12,895 nucleotides of DNA from an uncultured Oscillospiraceae bacterium. Its GTDB lineage: Bacteria; Bacillota; Clostridia; Oscillospirales; Acutalibacteraceae. Made by a program: the position numbers and the translations under genes. Positions within the stretch are counted from its first letter, which is position 1, and the number at the start of each line of letters is the position of its first letter. Of the stretch, positions 1 to 6,077 are shown one piece after another. Where the stretch lies: positions 1-12,895 of the forward strand of contig URYV01000031.1 of assembly GCA_900552285.1 (NCBI GenBank), in the 5' to 3' direction. The notes under the pieces were generated by a model. The model saw only the letters and a program-made list of their open reading frames with translations, was not told where the DNA came from and did no database searches.

Positions 1-226
1 AAATGTCGGTCTTGACGAAAACATTCTGGCCGATAATTTTGCCGTCCTTTTCCATAACAAAATCAAGATCGGGCACAAAGTCCGCGCAATCTCTGAGCCT
101 TTTAAGCACATAATGCTCCGTGCAGCCGGGCGCATAAACATTCCAAAAGCTCTCTCTTACAAGATTTTCAACCTCTCGGTAATCGTTCTCTCTTTCGGTG
201 CGAATAATAATATCATTTGTTTTCAT
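1..226 (-). CDS. GNAT-family N-acetyltransferase, N-terminal part (runs off left edge)
   Basis: About 75 N-terminal residues are visible; the gene continues beyond position 1. The product begins MKTNDIIIRTERENDY and contains LDFVMEKDGKIIGQNVF near residues 52-68. This is the beta-strand/turn pattern (aromatic-V-x-E-x-D-G-x-I-I-G) typical of GNAT acetyltransferases of the YhbS-like group, which transfer an acetyl group from acetyl-CoA to an amine. The acetyl-CoA pyrophosphate loop (R/Q-x-x-G-x-G/A) would lie in the missing part, so substrate and activity cannot be judged. The start is supported by AGGAGG at 234-239, 7 nt upstream of ATG. The gene is apparently monocistronic, with a leader of about 130 nt that has possible regulatory structure. 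Family assignment is by recognition; function is inferred. Confidence 0.75.
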   Translation of the reverse strand, partial: MKTNDIIIRTERENDYREVENLVRESFWNVYAPGCTEHYVLKRLRDCADFVPDLDFVMEKDGKIIGQNVFVKTDI

Positions 227-266
227 TGTTTTTCCTCCTGAAAATTGTTGATTTCAATGCAATATG

Positions 267-300
267 CGGGAGGCCTTATTTATTGTGTGCAAACCTCCCG
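267..300 (-). promoter_or_regulatory. Hairpin in leader of the GNAT gene, possible ribosome-site switch
   Basis: In the minus-strand transcript CGGGAGG (300-294) is perfectly complementary to CCTCCCG (273-267), with a 20-nt loop. The second arm also contains CCTCC, which can pair with the GGAGG of the GNAT ribosome site (234-239). The two pairings exclude each other. Seen: the complementarity. Inferred: a regulatory role. Confidence 0.4.
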
Positions 301-301
301 G

Positions 302-337
302 TTATGCCACAATATCCGATGTGTTGTACTTAATCAA
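302..337 (-). CDS. Possible 11-codon leader peptide upstream of the GNAT gene
   Basis: A TTG start at 337-335 has AGGAG (346-350) 8 nt upstream and opens an 11-residue frame (L/M-IKYNTSDIVA) ending in TAA at 304-302. The stop codon lies 1 nt before the first arm of the hairpin at 294-300, so a ribosome terminating there would cover that arm. This geometry is what makes it worth listing. The TTG start and small size leave chance as a real possibility. Confidence 0.22.
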   Translation of the reverse strand: MIKYNTSDIVA

Positions 338-366
338 AAAGCAATCTCCTTAAATTTTATATTTTT

Positions 367-395
367 GTTATATCACAATAAAAGCATTTATACAA
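367..395 (-). promoter_or_regulatory. Putative promoter of the GNAT gene
   Basis: On the minus strand TATAAC (367-372) is preceded by TGA, giving an extended -10 pattern. A weak -35, TTGTAT (390-395), lies at 17-bp spacing. Transcription would start near position 360, giving a leader of about 130 nt. Confidence 0.45.
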
Positions 396-532
396 CCGTG
401 GGTTTGCCGTTTATTTTCCGCAGCCCGTTTATATGAGCGTTGATTATAAATGCCAAAGGAGTGATGTTCTTACAAAACTCTCTCCTTGCGGAAAAGTAAT
501 CCTTAAAATCGACTGCGGCAAAAACTTTTTTG

Positions 533-562
533 AAAAAAGCCCAAGGGTAAAAGGCGGCTTTT
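533..562 (-). terminator. Terminator of the polymerase-yolD-alkD operon
   Basis: Read on the minus strand, AAAAGCC (562-556) and GGCTTTT (541-535) form a 7-bp stem with a 14-nt loop. It runs into a T6 tract (538-533), starting 10 nt after the alkD-like stop codon. The loop is long, so strength is moderate. Confidence 0.6.
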
Positions 563-571
563 CGGAAAAAG

Positions 572-1264
572 TCATTTTATCCTTAAGGTTCTCAAATACT
601 CCTTTTGCCGCGGGGTTATGCGGAAGCTTTCCACGGCCTTTTGAACGGTTTTGTTGTGGGTGCGCTTGTCAAGCCTTTTTTGCTCGATAAAGGGAATAAT
701 CTCGTCCCACCGTTTTGCCAGGGCGGTGGCGAAATACCAGGCCGACATCATCATTATGTAATATTCCTCGGTGTTGACCCTGCAGATTTTTTCGGGGATT
801 TGCAAATCAAAGCCCTCGTCGAGAAAATATTTCATATACATCTCGATTCCGAAACGGCAGGTGTAGGTGTGAGACGAATTCATCCACTCCTCCGCCTTTT
901 CGCAAAGTCCCTTTGGCAGGGGTTTAAAGGCCGTCGGGCTTATAAGGTCGCAGGTCGACCAGTTGTCCACAAAGGGGAGAAAACGGTCGAGCTCGGCGCA
1001 CACCCCGGCGAAATCGGCGATTTGCTGAATTATAAGCCCGTGAAGGTCGTTCTCCTCCATGTATTTGTGGGGCAGAATTTTGATAAATTTTTCGCCATCT
1101 CCGCTTTTTATAAGCTCCTTTGCAAGGGCGCGAAGCAACGGCTTTCTCACGCCGATTATGCGCTCCTTCGGAATCCCGGGGCAAAGGGAGGAATGAAAAT
1201 CCCGATATTTTTCGTCCCGAAGAGAGAAAAGGCGCTCTCTGATTTGTTCTTCAAAATTCATCAT
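572..1264 (-). CDS. DNA alkylation repair protein, AlkD-like HEAT-repeat family
   Basis: A 230-residue, all-helical protein of the AlkD/COG4912 family. Well-characterised members remove N3- and N7-alkylpurines from DNA without base flipping. The signature FVDNWSTCD is present: W102 and D106 match the catalytic-cleft Trp109 and Asp113 of Bacillus cereus AlkD. The segment YYIMMMSAWYFATALAK (168-184) and the closing HNKTVQKAVESFR (203-215) are typical of clostridial members. The residue aligned by eye to AlkD Trp187 appears to be Ser213, so glycosylase activity may differ. Two adjacent ATGs exist (1264, 1261). AGGAGGG at 1267-1273 is 2 nt from the first and 5 nt from the second, so the second may be the true start. 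It overlaps the upstream yolD-like gene by 14 (or 11) bases, suggesting translational coupling. It is the last gene of the operon. Confidence 0.88.
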   Translation of the reverse strand: MMNFEEQIRERLFSLRDEKYRDFHSSLCPGIPKERIIGVRKPLLRALAKELIKSGDGEKFIKILPHKYMEENDLHGLIIQQIADFAGVCAELDRFLPFVDNWSTCDLISPTAFKPLPKGLCEKAEEWMNSSHTYTCRFGIEMYMKYFLDEGFDLQIPEKICRVNTEEYYIMMMSAWYFATALAKRWDEIIPFIEQKRLDKRTHNKTVQKAVESFRITPRQKEYLRTLRIK

Positions 1265-1595
1265 ATCCCTCCTTTTCGATGTTTTTTATGTCGTCAAAGG
1301 AAATTTCCCGTTCCTTTGTTTTGAGCGTCCGTCTTTGAAAATCGGCGTCGGCAAAAATTTCCTCGCGCTCGTTGTAAAGACCGTCGGAATAAAAGGTGAT
1401 TTTGATTTTGTCGCCGGGGCAAAGCCCCTTGAGGGTAAAATCAAGCTCGGAAAATCGGTCGGGGGAGAGCAGGGCGCGGCTTTCGAAAAGCCTTTCCCTT
1501 TTTTCGATTTCCTCCGAAAGCCCCTTGACGGCGGCAAAGGGGGAAAACTGTTTTGCCCGCTGTGACATGGACATTTTGGCGTGTTGCTTACTCAC
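1251..1595 (-). CDS. YolD-like family protein
   Basis: A 114-residue protein with the recognisable motif RAKQFSPFAAVKG (13-25) followed by a charged helix. It continues with a small beta-rich part carrying the DKIKITFYSDG stretch. This pattern fits the YolD-like family, whose genes commonly sit beside UvrX/ImpB/MucB-type Y-family polymerases in Firmicutes and their phages; the biochemical role is not established. The start is GTG at 1595, with AGGAGG at 1607-1612 (11 nt away) inside the end of the polymerase gene. The next ATG lies 21 bases further in and has no ribosome site. The first 8 bases (GTGAGTAA) overlap the polymerase stop, so translation is probably coupled. It is likely co-regulated with the polymerase and may assist it. 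Confidence 0.8.
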   Translation of the reverse strand: MSKQHAKMSMSQRAKQFSPFAAVKGLSEEIEKRERLFESRALLSPDRFSELDFTLKGLCPGDKIKITFYSDGLYNEREEIFADADFQRRTLKTKEREISFDDIKNIEKEGYDEF

Positions 1596-2856
1596 CGCTT
1601 TTGTGACCTCCTATCTGAGCATTTCGCTCTATCGTTGTGGCGCCTTTTTCAAAATTCATGGCCTTGAGCAGGGCGTTTTTTCCGAATTTTTTGCGAATTT
1701 CCACAATCGCCTTTTGCCGCTTGTTGTCCCGAAGAAGCGAGTCGGTTCGGTCGGAAAAAAGGTCGGTCTGGTAAAAACCGTCGTTTGCATAAAGATTGTT
1801 GCAGGTGATTGTCACCCGCCTTATGGGAACGTCCTTTGAAACAATGCGCTCGTAAAGCCGCGCGACGGCGGGGATTATGACGCTGTCCGAGCTTGCGGCG
1901 GGGTCGATTTTTTCGGTGCCTCTCGCGGGAGGGAGACGCAGGGCGTTTGAATACCCGACGGTCATGGAGACCGAGCCCGTCACCACGCCCTTTTCCACCA
2001 TGTCGAGACACATGAGGTCGGCCATTTCCCTGACAATCAGCTTGCCCTCGTAAAATTCATAGTCCCGCATGAGCACCTGCCCCGAGGAAATGCAGGAGGT
2101 CTTGGGAACATAGCTTTTTATGTCGGCCATGGTCACCGGCTCGATTCCTTTTGAATGGTCAATGAGCAGCTCGGCGTCGATTCCGAACATATCGTAGAGC
2201 ATATCTTCGTCGGCCGCCGCCACCTGACCCATTGTGTATATCCCCCTTGAGGCAAGCTTTTTCGCCGTGCCCTCTCCCATGCGCCAAAAATCGGTTATGG
2301 GACGGTGGTCCCAAAGGGTGTTTTTAAAGCTTTGCTCGTCAAGAATTCCGATAAAATCCGGGGAGTGCTTGGCGGTGATGTCAAGGGCAATTTTGGCAAG
2401 ATATAAATTCGTCCCTATTCCGCAGGTCGCCCGTATGCCCGTCCGCCCGAAAACCTCCTCGCAAACGGTGACGGCGAGCTGCTTTGCCGTCATTTTATAT
2501 TTTTTGAGATAGGGCGAAACGTCGATGAAAACCTCGTCCACCGAATATACAAAAATGTCGTCCTTGCAGAAAAATTCAAGATAAATGCCGTAGATGTCGG
2601 CCGAATATTCGATATACCGCTTCATTCGCGGGGGAGCCATGATGTATTCGACGTTTTTCGGAATTTCGAAAACCCTGCACCGATTGCGTATTCCCAAGGC
2701 CTTCATGGCGGGGGTTATGGCAAGGCAGACGGTCTTGTCCGACCGCTCGGGGTCGGCGACAACGAGATTGGTCGTCATGGGGTCGAGCCCCCGTTCGACG
2801 CACTCCACCGAGGCATAAAAGGATTTAAGGTCAATACAAATGTAAGAGCGTTCCAT
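1588..2856 (-). CDS. Y-family translesion DNA polymerase (UvrX/ImpB/MucB/SamB type)
   Basis: A 422-residue polymerase, normal length for the group, that copies past damaged bases at the cost of fidelity. Palm metal ligands are visible: D9 in CIDLKSFYASVE, and D107/E108 in YSVDEVFID. Y14 corresponds to the steric-gate position that excludes ribonucleotides. The helix-hairpin-helix thumb is near 190-215 (WRMGEGTAKKLASRGI) and the little-finger domain spans roughly 250-400. QTDLF at 363-367 matches a beta-clamp binding motif (Q-x-D-L-F), suggesting recruitment to the replisome. The C-terminal KGATTIERNAQIGGHKSG is typical of the UvrX-like branch rather than DinB. ATG at 2856 has AGGAGG (2863-2868) 6 nt upstream. 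It is the first gene of a three-gene operon with yolD-like and alkD-like genes. SOS control is expected from the family, but no classical LexA box was found. Confidence 0.93.
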   Translation of the reverse strand: MERSYICIDLKSFYASVECVERGLDPMTTNLVVADPERSDKTVCLAITPAMKALGIRNRCRVFEIPKNVEYIMAPPRMKRYIEYSADIYGIYLEFFCKDDIFVYSVDEVFIDVSPYLKKYKMTAKQLAVTVCEEVFGRTGIRATCGIGTNLYLAKIALDITAKHSPDFIGILDEQSFKNTLWDHRPITDFWRMGEGTAKKLASRGIYTMGQVAAADEDMLYDMFGIDAELLIDHSKGIEPVTMADIKSYVPKTSCISSGQVLMRDYEFYEGKLIVREMADLMCLDMVEKGVVTGSVSMTVGYSNALRLPPARGTEKIDPAASSDSVIIPAVARLYERIVSKDVPIRRVTITCNNLYANDGFYQTDLFSDRTDSLLRDNKRQKAIVEIRKKFGKNALLKAMNFEKGATTIERNAQIGGHKSGE

Positions 2857-2895
2857 GCTGTTCCTCCTTTAACCGTAATTTACATGCTCGGTGCC

Positions 2896-2960
2896 GGCTC
2901 CCTTGTGGAAAATAAAAAAAGTTTTTGCGTAACATAGGCTCCCTTTACACAAGGGAGGCT
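2896..2960 (-). repeat. Competing inverted-repeat arms in the leader of the polymerase operon
   Basis: On the plus strand arm A is GGCTCCCTTGTG (2896-2907), arm B AGGCTCCCTT (2936-2945) and arm C CACAAGGGAGGCT (2948-2960). C can pair with B (10 bp, one mismatch, 5-nt loop) or with A (12 bp, one mismatch, about 40-nt loop). These lie between the predicted promoter and the polymerase start. They could be an attenuator-like structure or the remains of a small repeat element. Confidence 0.45.
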
Positions 2961-2971
2961 TGATATTCAAG
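2959..2971. promoter_or_regulatory. 13-bp inverted repeat, candidate operator of the polymerase operon
   Basis: CTTGA-TAT-TCAAG is a perfect 5-3-5 inverted repeat. It sits about 12-24 bases downstream of the predicted minus-strand transcription start, where a repressor could block elongation or initiation. It does not match the Bacillus LexA box GAAC-N4-GTTC. The operator role is inferred. Confidence 0.3.
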
Positions 2972-2988
2972 ATCTGTTTCATATACCC

Positions 2989-2997
2989 ATTATAGCA
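2989..2997 (-). promoter_or_regulatory. Extended -10 promoter of the polymerase operon
   Basis: Read on the minus strand this is TGC-TATAAT, a perfect extended -10. No good -35 is present at the expected distance (CATTTT at 17 bp), which an extended -10 can tolerate. The transcript would have a leader of about 125 nt. Confidence 0.55.
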
Positions 2998-3090
2998 TTT
3001 ATTATATACCGAAAATGGGATTTTACAAGTCTCGCAAGCGGCAAGGCGGAACGAAAAAAGCAAATATTTTTCTCAATTTGCAAATTGCTC

Positions 3091-3119
3091 TTTAAATTTA
3101 TATTCCTTTGTGTTATAAT
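3091..3119 (+). promoter_or_regulatory. Promoter of brnQ
   Basis: TTTAAA (3091-3096), 17 bp, then TATAAT (3114-3119) preceded by TGT, an extended -10. The start point would be near 3126, giving a short leader of about 40 nt. This promoter diverges from that of the polymerase operon; the two -10 elements are about 115 bp apart. Confidence 0.65.
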
Positions 3120-3129
3120 GGCAAAAATG

Positions 3130-3155
3130 GCCGCGAAACCTTTGCGGCGGTTTCG
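3130..3155 (+). promoter_or_regulatory. Alternative hairpins in brnQ leader
   Basis: CGAAACC (3134-3140) pairs with GGTTTCG (3149-3155), whose last G is the first base of the ribosome site GGAGGAG (3155-3161). GCCGC (3130-3134) can instead pair with GCGGC (3144-3148). The first fold lies against the ribosome site and could reduce its access. Regulation is inferred. Confidence 0.3.
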
Positions 3156-3166
3156 GAGGAGAAAAA

Positions 3167-4525
3167 ATGAAAGAAAAAATTTCGGGTAAGGACTATACCC
3201 TGATTTCGTCCATGCTTTTCGGTATGTTTTTCGGGGCGGGCAACCTTATTTTCCCGCTCATTCTCGGCGCAAAGGCGGGAAAGGATATGCCGCTCGCACT
3301 TTTGGGAATGCTTGTTTCGGCGGTGGGCTTTCCGCTGCTCGGCATAATATCCATGGGAATTTCCAAAAGCGAGGGACTTCTCGACATGGCGGGAAGGGTG
3401 TCAAAGGGCTTTGCCTATTTTTTCACCTGCGCCCTTTATCTGACAATAGGGCCGCTTTTTGCCATTCCCCGCTGCGGAGCCACCTCTTTTGCGGTGGGCT
3501 TTGCGCCCCTTTCGGGTGAGCATAAAACGCTTTTTCAGCTGATTTTCACGCTGCTCTTTTTTGCTGCGGTGCTGATTTTTTCGCTGCGGCCGTCAAAAAT
3601 CACCGATACGGTGGGAAAATGGCTCAATCCTATTTTCCTTTTGCTGCTTTCGGTGCTTGTTTTCGCCGTGCTGCTTCGCCCCGCAAACGGCGTCTCGCAG
3701 GTGCCGGTTTCGGAGGACTATGCACGCGGCACCGTTTTTTCGGGTTTTTTGCAGGGCTATGACACCCTCGACGTGCTGGCCTCTCTTGCCTTCGGGATTA
3801 TCGTCATAAACGTCATAAGGGGCTATGGGGTCGAAAACCCCTCGGACATTGCCAAAAGTACGGTGAAATCCGGCGTATTCAGCATGACCTTCATGGCGGT
3901 TATATACGCCGTCATCGCCCTTGCGGGAACCGAGTGCTACAGCCTTTACGCAGACCGCCTTTCAAATCCCGACTTCACCGGAGGCGACGCCTTTTCGGTT
4001 ATCGCCGAGCACTATTTCGGCAGGGCGGGGCTTGTCATTCTCGCCCTGACGGTCACCTTCTGCTGCCTTAAGACTGCCGTGGGGCTTGTGACCTCATGCT
4101 CGGAGACCTTTGTTGAAATGTTCCCGAAGGGGCCGAAATATAAGACCTATGCCGTGGGATTTTCGGTTTTTTCCTTTGCCGTTTCCAACATCGGCCTTTC
4201 GAATATCATAAGCTTTTCGGCGCCGGTGCTCTATTTACTCTATCCTCTCGCCATCGTGCTTGTGCTGCTCAATCTTTTCGGAAAATTTTTTAAAAATCGT
4301 CAGTGCGTCTTTGTCACGACCATGCTGTTCACGGGTGCCGCCGCCCTTTGCGACCTTATCCGCGTGAGCGGTATTGAGGCGCTGTCGGGAACGGTCTCGG
4401 CAATCGGAAGGGTGCTGCCGCTCTACGGCGTGGGAATGGGCTGGATTTTGCCGTCGGCCGCGGGACTTTTGCTCGGCCTTTTTGTGTCGGCGCTTTCGAA
4501 GCCGAAAACCTCCGCTGCCCGCTGA
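3167..4525 (+). CDS. brnQ: Branched-chain amino acid:cation symporter (LIVCS family)
   Basis: A 452-residue, very hydrophobic protein with about 12 membrane segments. It belongs to the BrnQ/LIVCS family, which imports leucine, isoleucine and valine with Na+ or H+ across the cytoplasmic membrane. The diagnostic N-terminal motif FFGAGNLIFP (21-30) and the second re-entrant-type signature IGPLFAIPR (94-102) are both present. Length is normal and no frame interruption is seen. ATG at 3167 follows GGAGGAG (3155-3161) by 5 nt. The gene stands alone, with its own promoter upstream and a terminator immediately downstream. No leucine-responsive T-box is present in its short leader, so any regulation by amino acid supply would have to act at the promoter or through the small hairpins. 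Confidence 0.95.
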   Translation: MKEKISGKDYTLISSMLFGMFFGAGNLIFPLILGAKAGKDMPLALLGMLVSAVGFPLLGIISMGISKSEGLLDMAGRVSKGFAYFFTCALYLTIGPLFAIPRCGATSFAVGFAPLSGEHKTLFQLIFTLLFFAAVLIFSLRPSKITDTVGKWLNPIFLLLLSVLVFAVLLRPANGVSQVPVSEDYARGTVFSGFLQGYDTLDVLASLAFGIIVINVIRGYGVENPSDIAKSTVKSGVFSMTFMAVIYAVIALAGTECYSLYADRLSNPDFTGGDAFSVIAEHYFGRAGLVILALTVTFCCLKTAVGLVTSCSETFVEMFPKGPKYKTYAVGFSVFSFAVSNIGLSNIISFSAPVLYLLYPLAIVLVLLNLFGKFFKNRQCVFVTTMLFTGAAALCDLIRVSGIEALSGTVSAIGRVLPLYGVGMGWILPSAAGLLLGLFVSALSKPKTSAAR

Positions 4526-4545
4526 CAGCTTTTTTCAAATGCCTT

Positions 4546-4579
4546 TGCCGAAAGTCTTTTCTTGACTTTCGGCACTTTT
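4546..4579 (+). terminator. Terminator after brnQ
   Basis: TGCCGAAAGTC (4546-4556) and GACTTTCGGCA (4564-4574) form a perfect 11-bp stem with a 7-nt loop, followed by CTTTT. The T tract is short. The downstream arm overlaps the -35 of the next promoter. Confidence 0.7.
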
Positions 4580-4589
4580 GATATATAAT
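4562..4589 (+). promoter_or_regulatory. Promoter of the flavoprotein operon
   Basis: TTGACT (4562-4567), 16 bp, then TATAAT (4584-4589). A second TATAAT at 4595-4600 has no good -35. The -35 lies inside the brnQ terminator stem. A small hairpin CGGG-GAGA-CCCG with a GNRA-type tetraloop (4612-4623) follows near the 5' end of the transcript. Confidence 0.65.
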
Positions 4590-4640
4590 TGAGATATAAT
4601 AGTTTAAAAAACGGGGAGACCCGAAAAACGGAGATAAAAT

Positions 4641-6077
4641 ATGCTTTTTGACATAGGTATAATCGGCGCCGGAGCGGTGGGAAGCCTCATCGCCCGCGAG
4701 CTTGCCAGATATGAGCTTAAAATCTGCATAGTCGAAAAGGGAAACGACGTTGCCTGCGGAGCCACAAAGGCCAACAGCGCCATAATTCACGGCGCCTTCG
4801 ACCCCATTCCCGGCACCCTTAAGGCCTCGCTCAACGCGCGCGGCATCGGTCTTATGGAAAAGGCGGCGAAGGAGCTTAACGTCCCTTATATAGAAAACGG
4901 CTCCATGGTGACTGCCTTTTCCGAAAAGGAAAAAAGCGGCCTTTCCGAGCTTGTGCTCAGAGGGCGGGAAAACGGCGTGCCCGGTCTTGAAATACTGACC
5001 GGCAGCGACGCAAGACGTATCGAGCCCTTTTTGTCGGAAAATGTGGTTGCGGCCATGCTCTGCCGCCGCGCCGCCATAATTTCCCCCTATGAGCTTGCCA
5101 TTGCCGCCGTGGGCAACGCCATGGACAACGGCGTCACCTTCAAGCGCAATTTCGACGTGTGTGAAATAATCCGCGGCGAGTATTTCACCGTCAAGGCAAA
5201 AAACGGTCAGCAGATGGACTGTAAATATCTCATAAACTGCGCCGGAGGCGGCGTGGACGAAATCGCAAGGCTTTCGGGGGACGACATCTTCGGCGTCATT
5301 CCGCGAGCGGGGGAATACCTGCTGCTTGACAAGTCGGAGGGACAAAAGGCAAGGCACACCATTTTCCGTATGCCCGACGAAAACGGCAAGGGCATTCTCG
5401 TCACCCCCACCGTCGACGGCAATCTGCTCACCGGCCCCACCGCAAGCAGGGTGGAGACCTGCGAAAGCACCGAAACCACCGCCGAGGGGCTTGACAGGGT
5501 GAGAAAGAGCGCCAAAACCACGCTGCCGTCGGTTGACTTTTCCAAGACCATAACCGCCTTTGCCGGGGTGCGCGCCTCGGTGCCCGGCGGAGATTTCATA
5601 ATAAGACCCTCAAATAAGGTCAAAAACCTCATTCATTGCGCCGGTATAGACTCTCCCGGCCTTACCTCGGCGCCCGCCATTGCCGAATATGTGGTGGAAA
5701 TCCTCAAAACCATGCCCATCGAATTCAGAGAGCGGCGGGATTTCGACCCCACCCGACCCGACATTCACGCCTTCCGCAAAATGTCGCCGAAGGACAAAAA
5801 CGACTATATAAGGGAACACCCCTCCTACGGCCACATTGTCTGCCGCTGCGAGCTTATAAGCGAAGGGGAGATAATCGACGCCTTAAAGCGCAATCCCCCC
5901 GCCCTCGACATGGACGGCGTCAAGCGCCGCACAAGGTCGGGCATGGGCAGATGTCAGGGAGGCTTTTGCACCCCCCACGTCATGCACCTTATCGCCGCGG
6001 TCAACGAGACCCCCATGGAGCGGGTCACCAAAAAGGGCAAGGGCTCGGAAATTCTTATGGAACGGACGGTGAAATAA
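4641..6077 (+). CDS. GlpA-like FAD-dependent oxidoreductase with C-terminal BFD-type [2Fe-2S] domain
   Basis: A 478-residue flavoprotein. The N-terminal dinucleotide-binding fold is IGIIGAGAVGS (5-15) with the acidic ribose contact E32 in CIVEK. ATKANSAIIHGAF (41-53) is the conserved FAD/substrate loop of the glycerol-3-phosphate dehydrogenase / D-amino-acid oxidase superfamily, and HCAGIDSPGLTSAPA (332-346) is its C-terminal FAD contact. The C-terminus has a BFD-like cluster site with Cys401, Cys403, Cys438 and Cys443 (C-x-C, then C-x4-C). Clostridial relatives are usually annotated as anaerobic glycerol-3-phosphate dehydrogenase, but the substrate is not proven. GGAG at 4630-4633 is 7 nt before ATG. 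Its stop overlaps the next start (TAATG), so the two proteins are probably made in equal amounts and act together. No glpK or glpF is nearby to confirm glycerol use. Confidence 0.85.
   Translation: MLFDIGIIGAGAVGSLIARELARYELKICIVEKGNDVACGATKANSAIIHGAFDPIPGTLKASLNARGIGLMEKAAKELNVPYIENGSMVTAFSEKEKSGLSELVLRGRENGVPGLEILTGSDARRIEPFLSENVVAAMLCRRAAIISPYELAIAAVGNAMDNGVTFKRNFDVCEIIRGEYFTVKAKNGQQMDCKYLINCAGGGVDEIARLSGDDIFGVIPRAGEYLLLDKSEGQKARHTIFRMPDENGKGILVTPTVDGNLLTGPTASRVETCESTETTAEGLDRVRKSAKTTLPSVDFSKTITAFAGVRASVPGGDFIIRPSNKVKNLIHCAGIDSPGLTSAPAIAEYVVEILKTMPIEFRERRDFDPTRPDIHAFRKMSPKDKNDYIREHPSYGHIVCRCELISEGEIIDALKRNPPALDMDGVKRRTRSGMGRCQGGFCTPHVMHLIAAVNETPMERVTKKGKGSEILMERTVK

Noticed and set aside
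433..690. 85-residue plus-strand open frame in the left intergenic region
   Set aside because: No ribosome site at its start; it overlaps the minus-strand terminator and the end of the AlkD-like gene.
605..1324. 239-residue plus-strand open frame
   Set aside because: Antisense shadow of the AlkD-like gene; no ribosome site and no recognisable protein pattern.
2869..3063. 64-residue minus-strand open frame upstream of the polymerase
   Set aside because: It covers the predicted promoter and leader, and its composition is not protein-like.
2860..3160. Classical Gram-positive LexA box (GAAC-N4-GTTC) for the polymerase operon
   Set aside because: Searched for by eye on both strands and not found; a divergent motif cannot be excluded.
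4356..5357. 333-residue minus-strand open frame
   Set aside because: Antisense to brnQ and the GlpA-like gene, crossing their terminator and promoter; a by-product of GC-rich third positions.
5636..6076. 147-residue N-terminal extension of the second flavoprotein
   Set aside because: It lies within the GlpA-like gene in another frame and has a low-complexity Arg/His/Pro composition; the TAATG junction start gives a proper FAD fold at residue 6.
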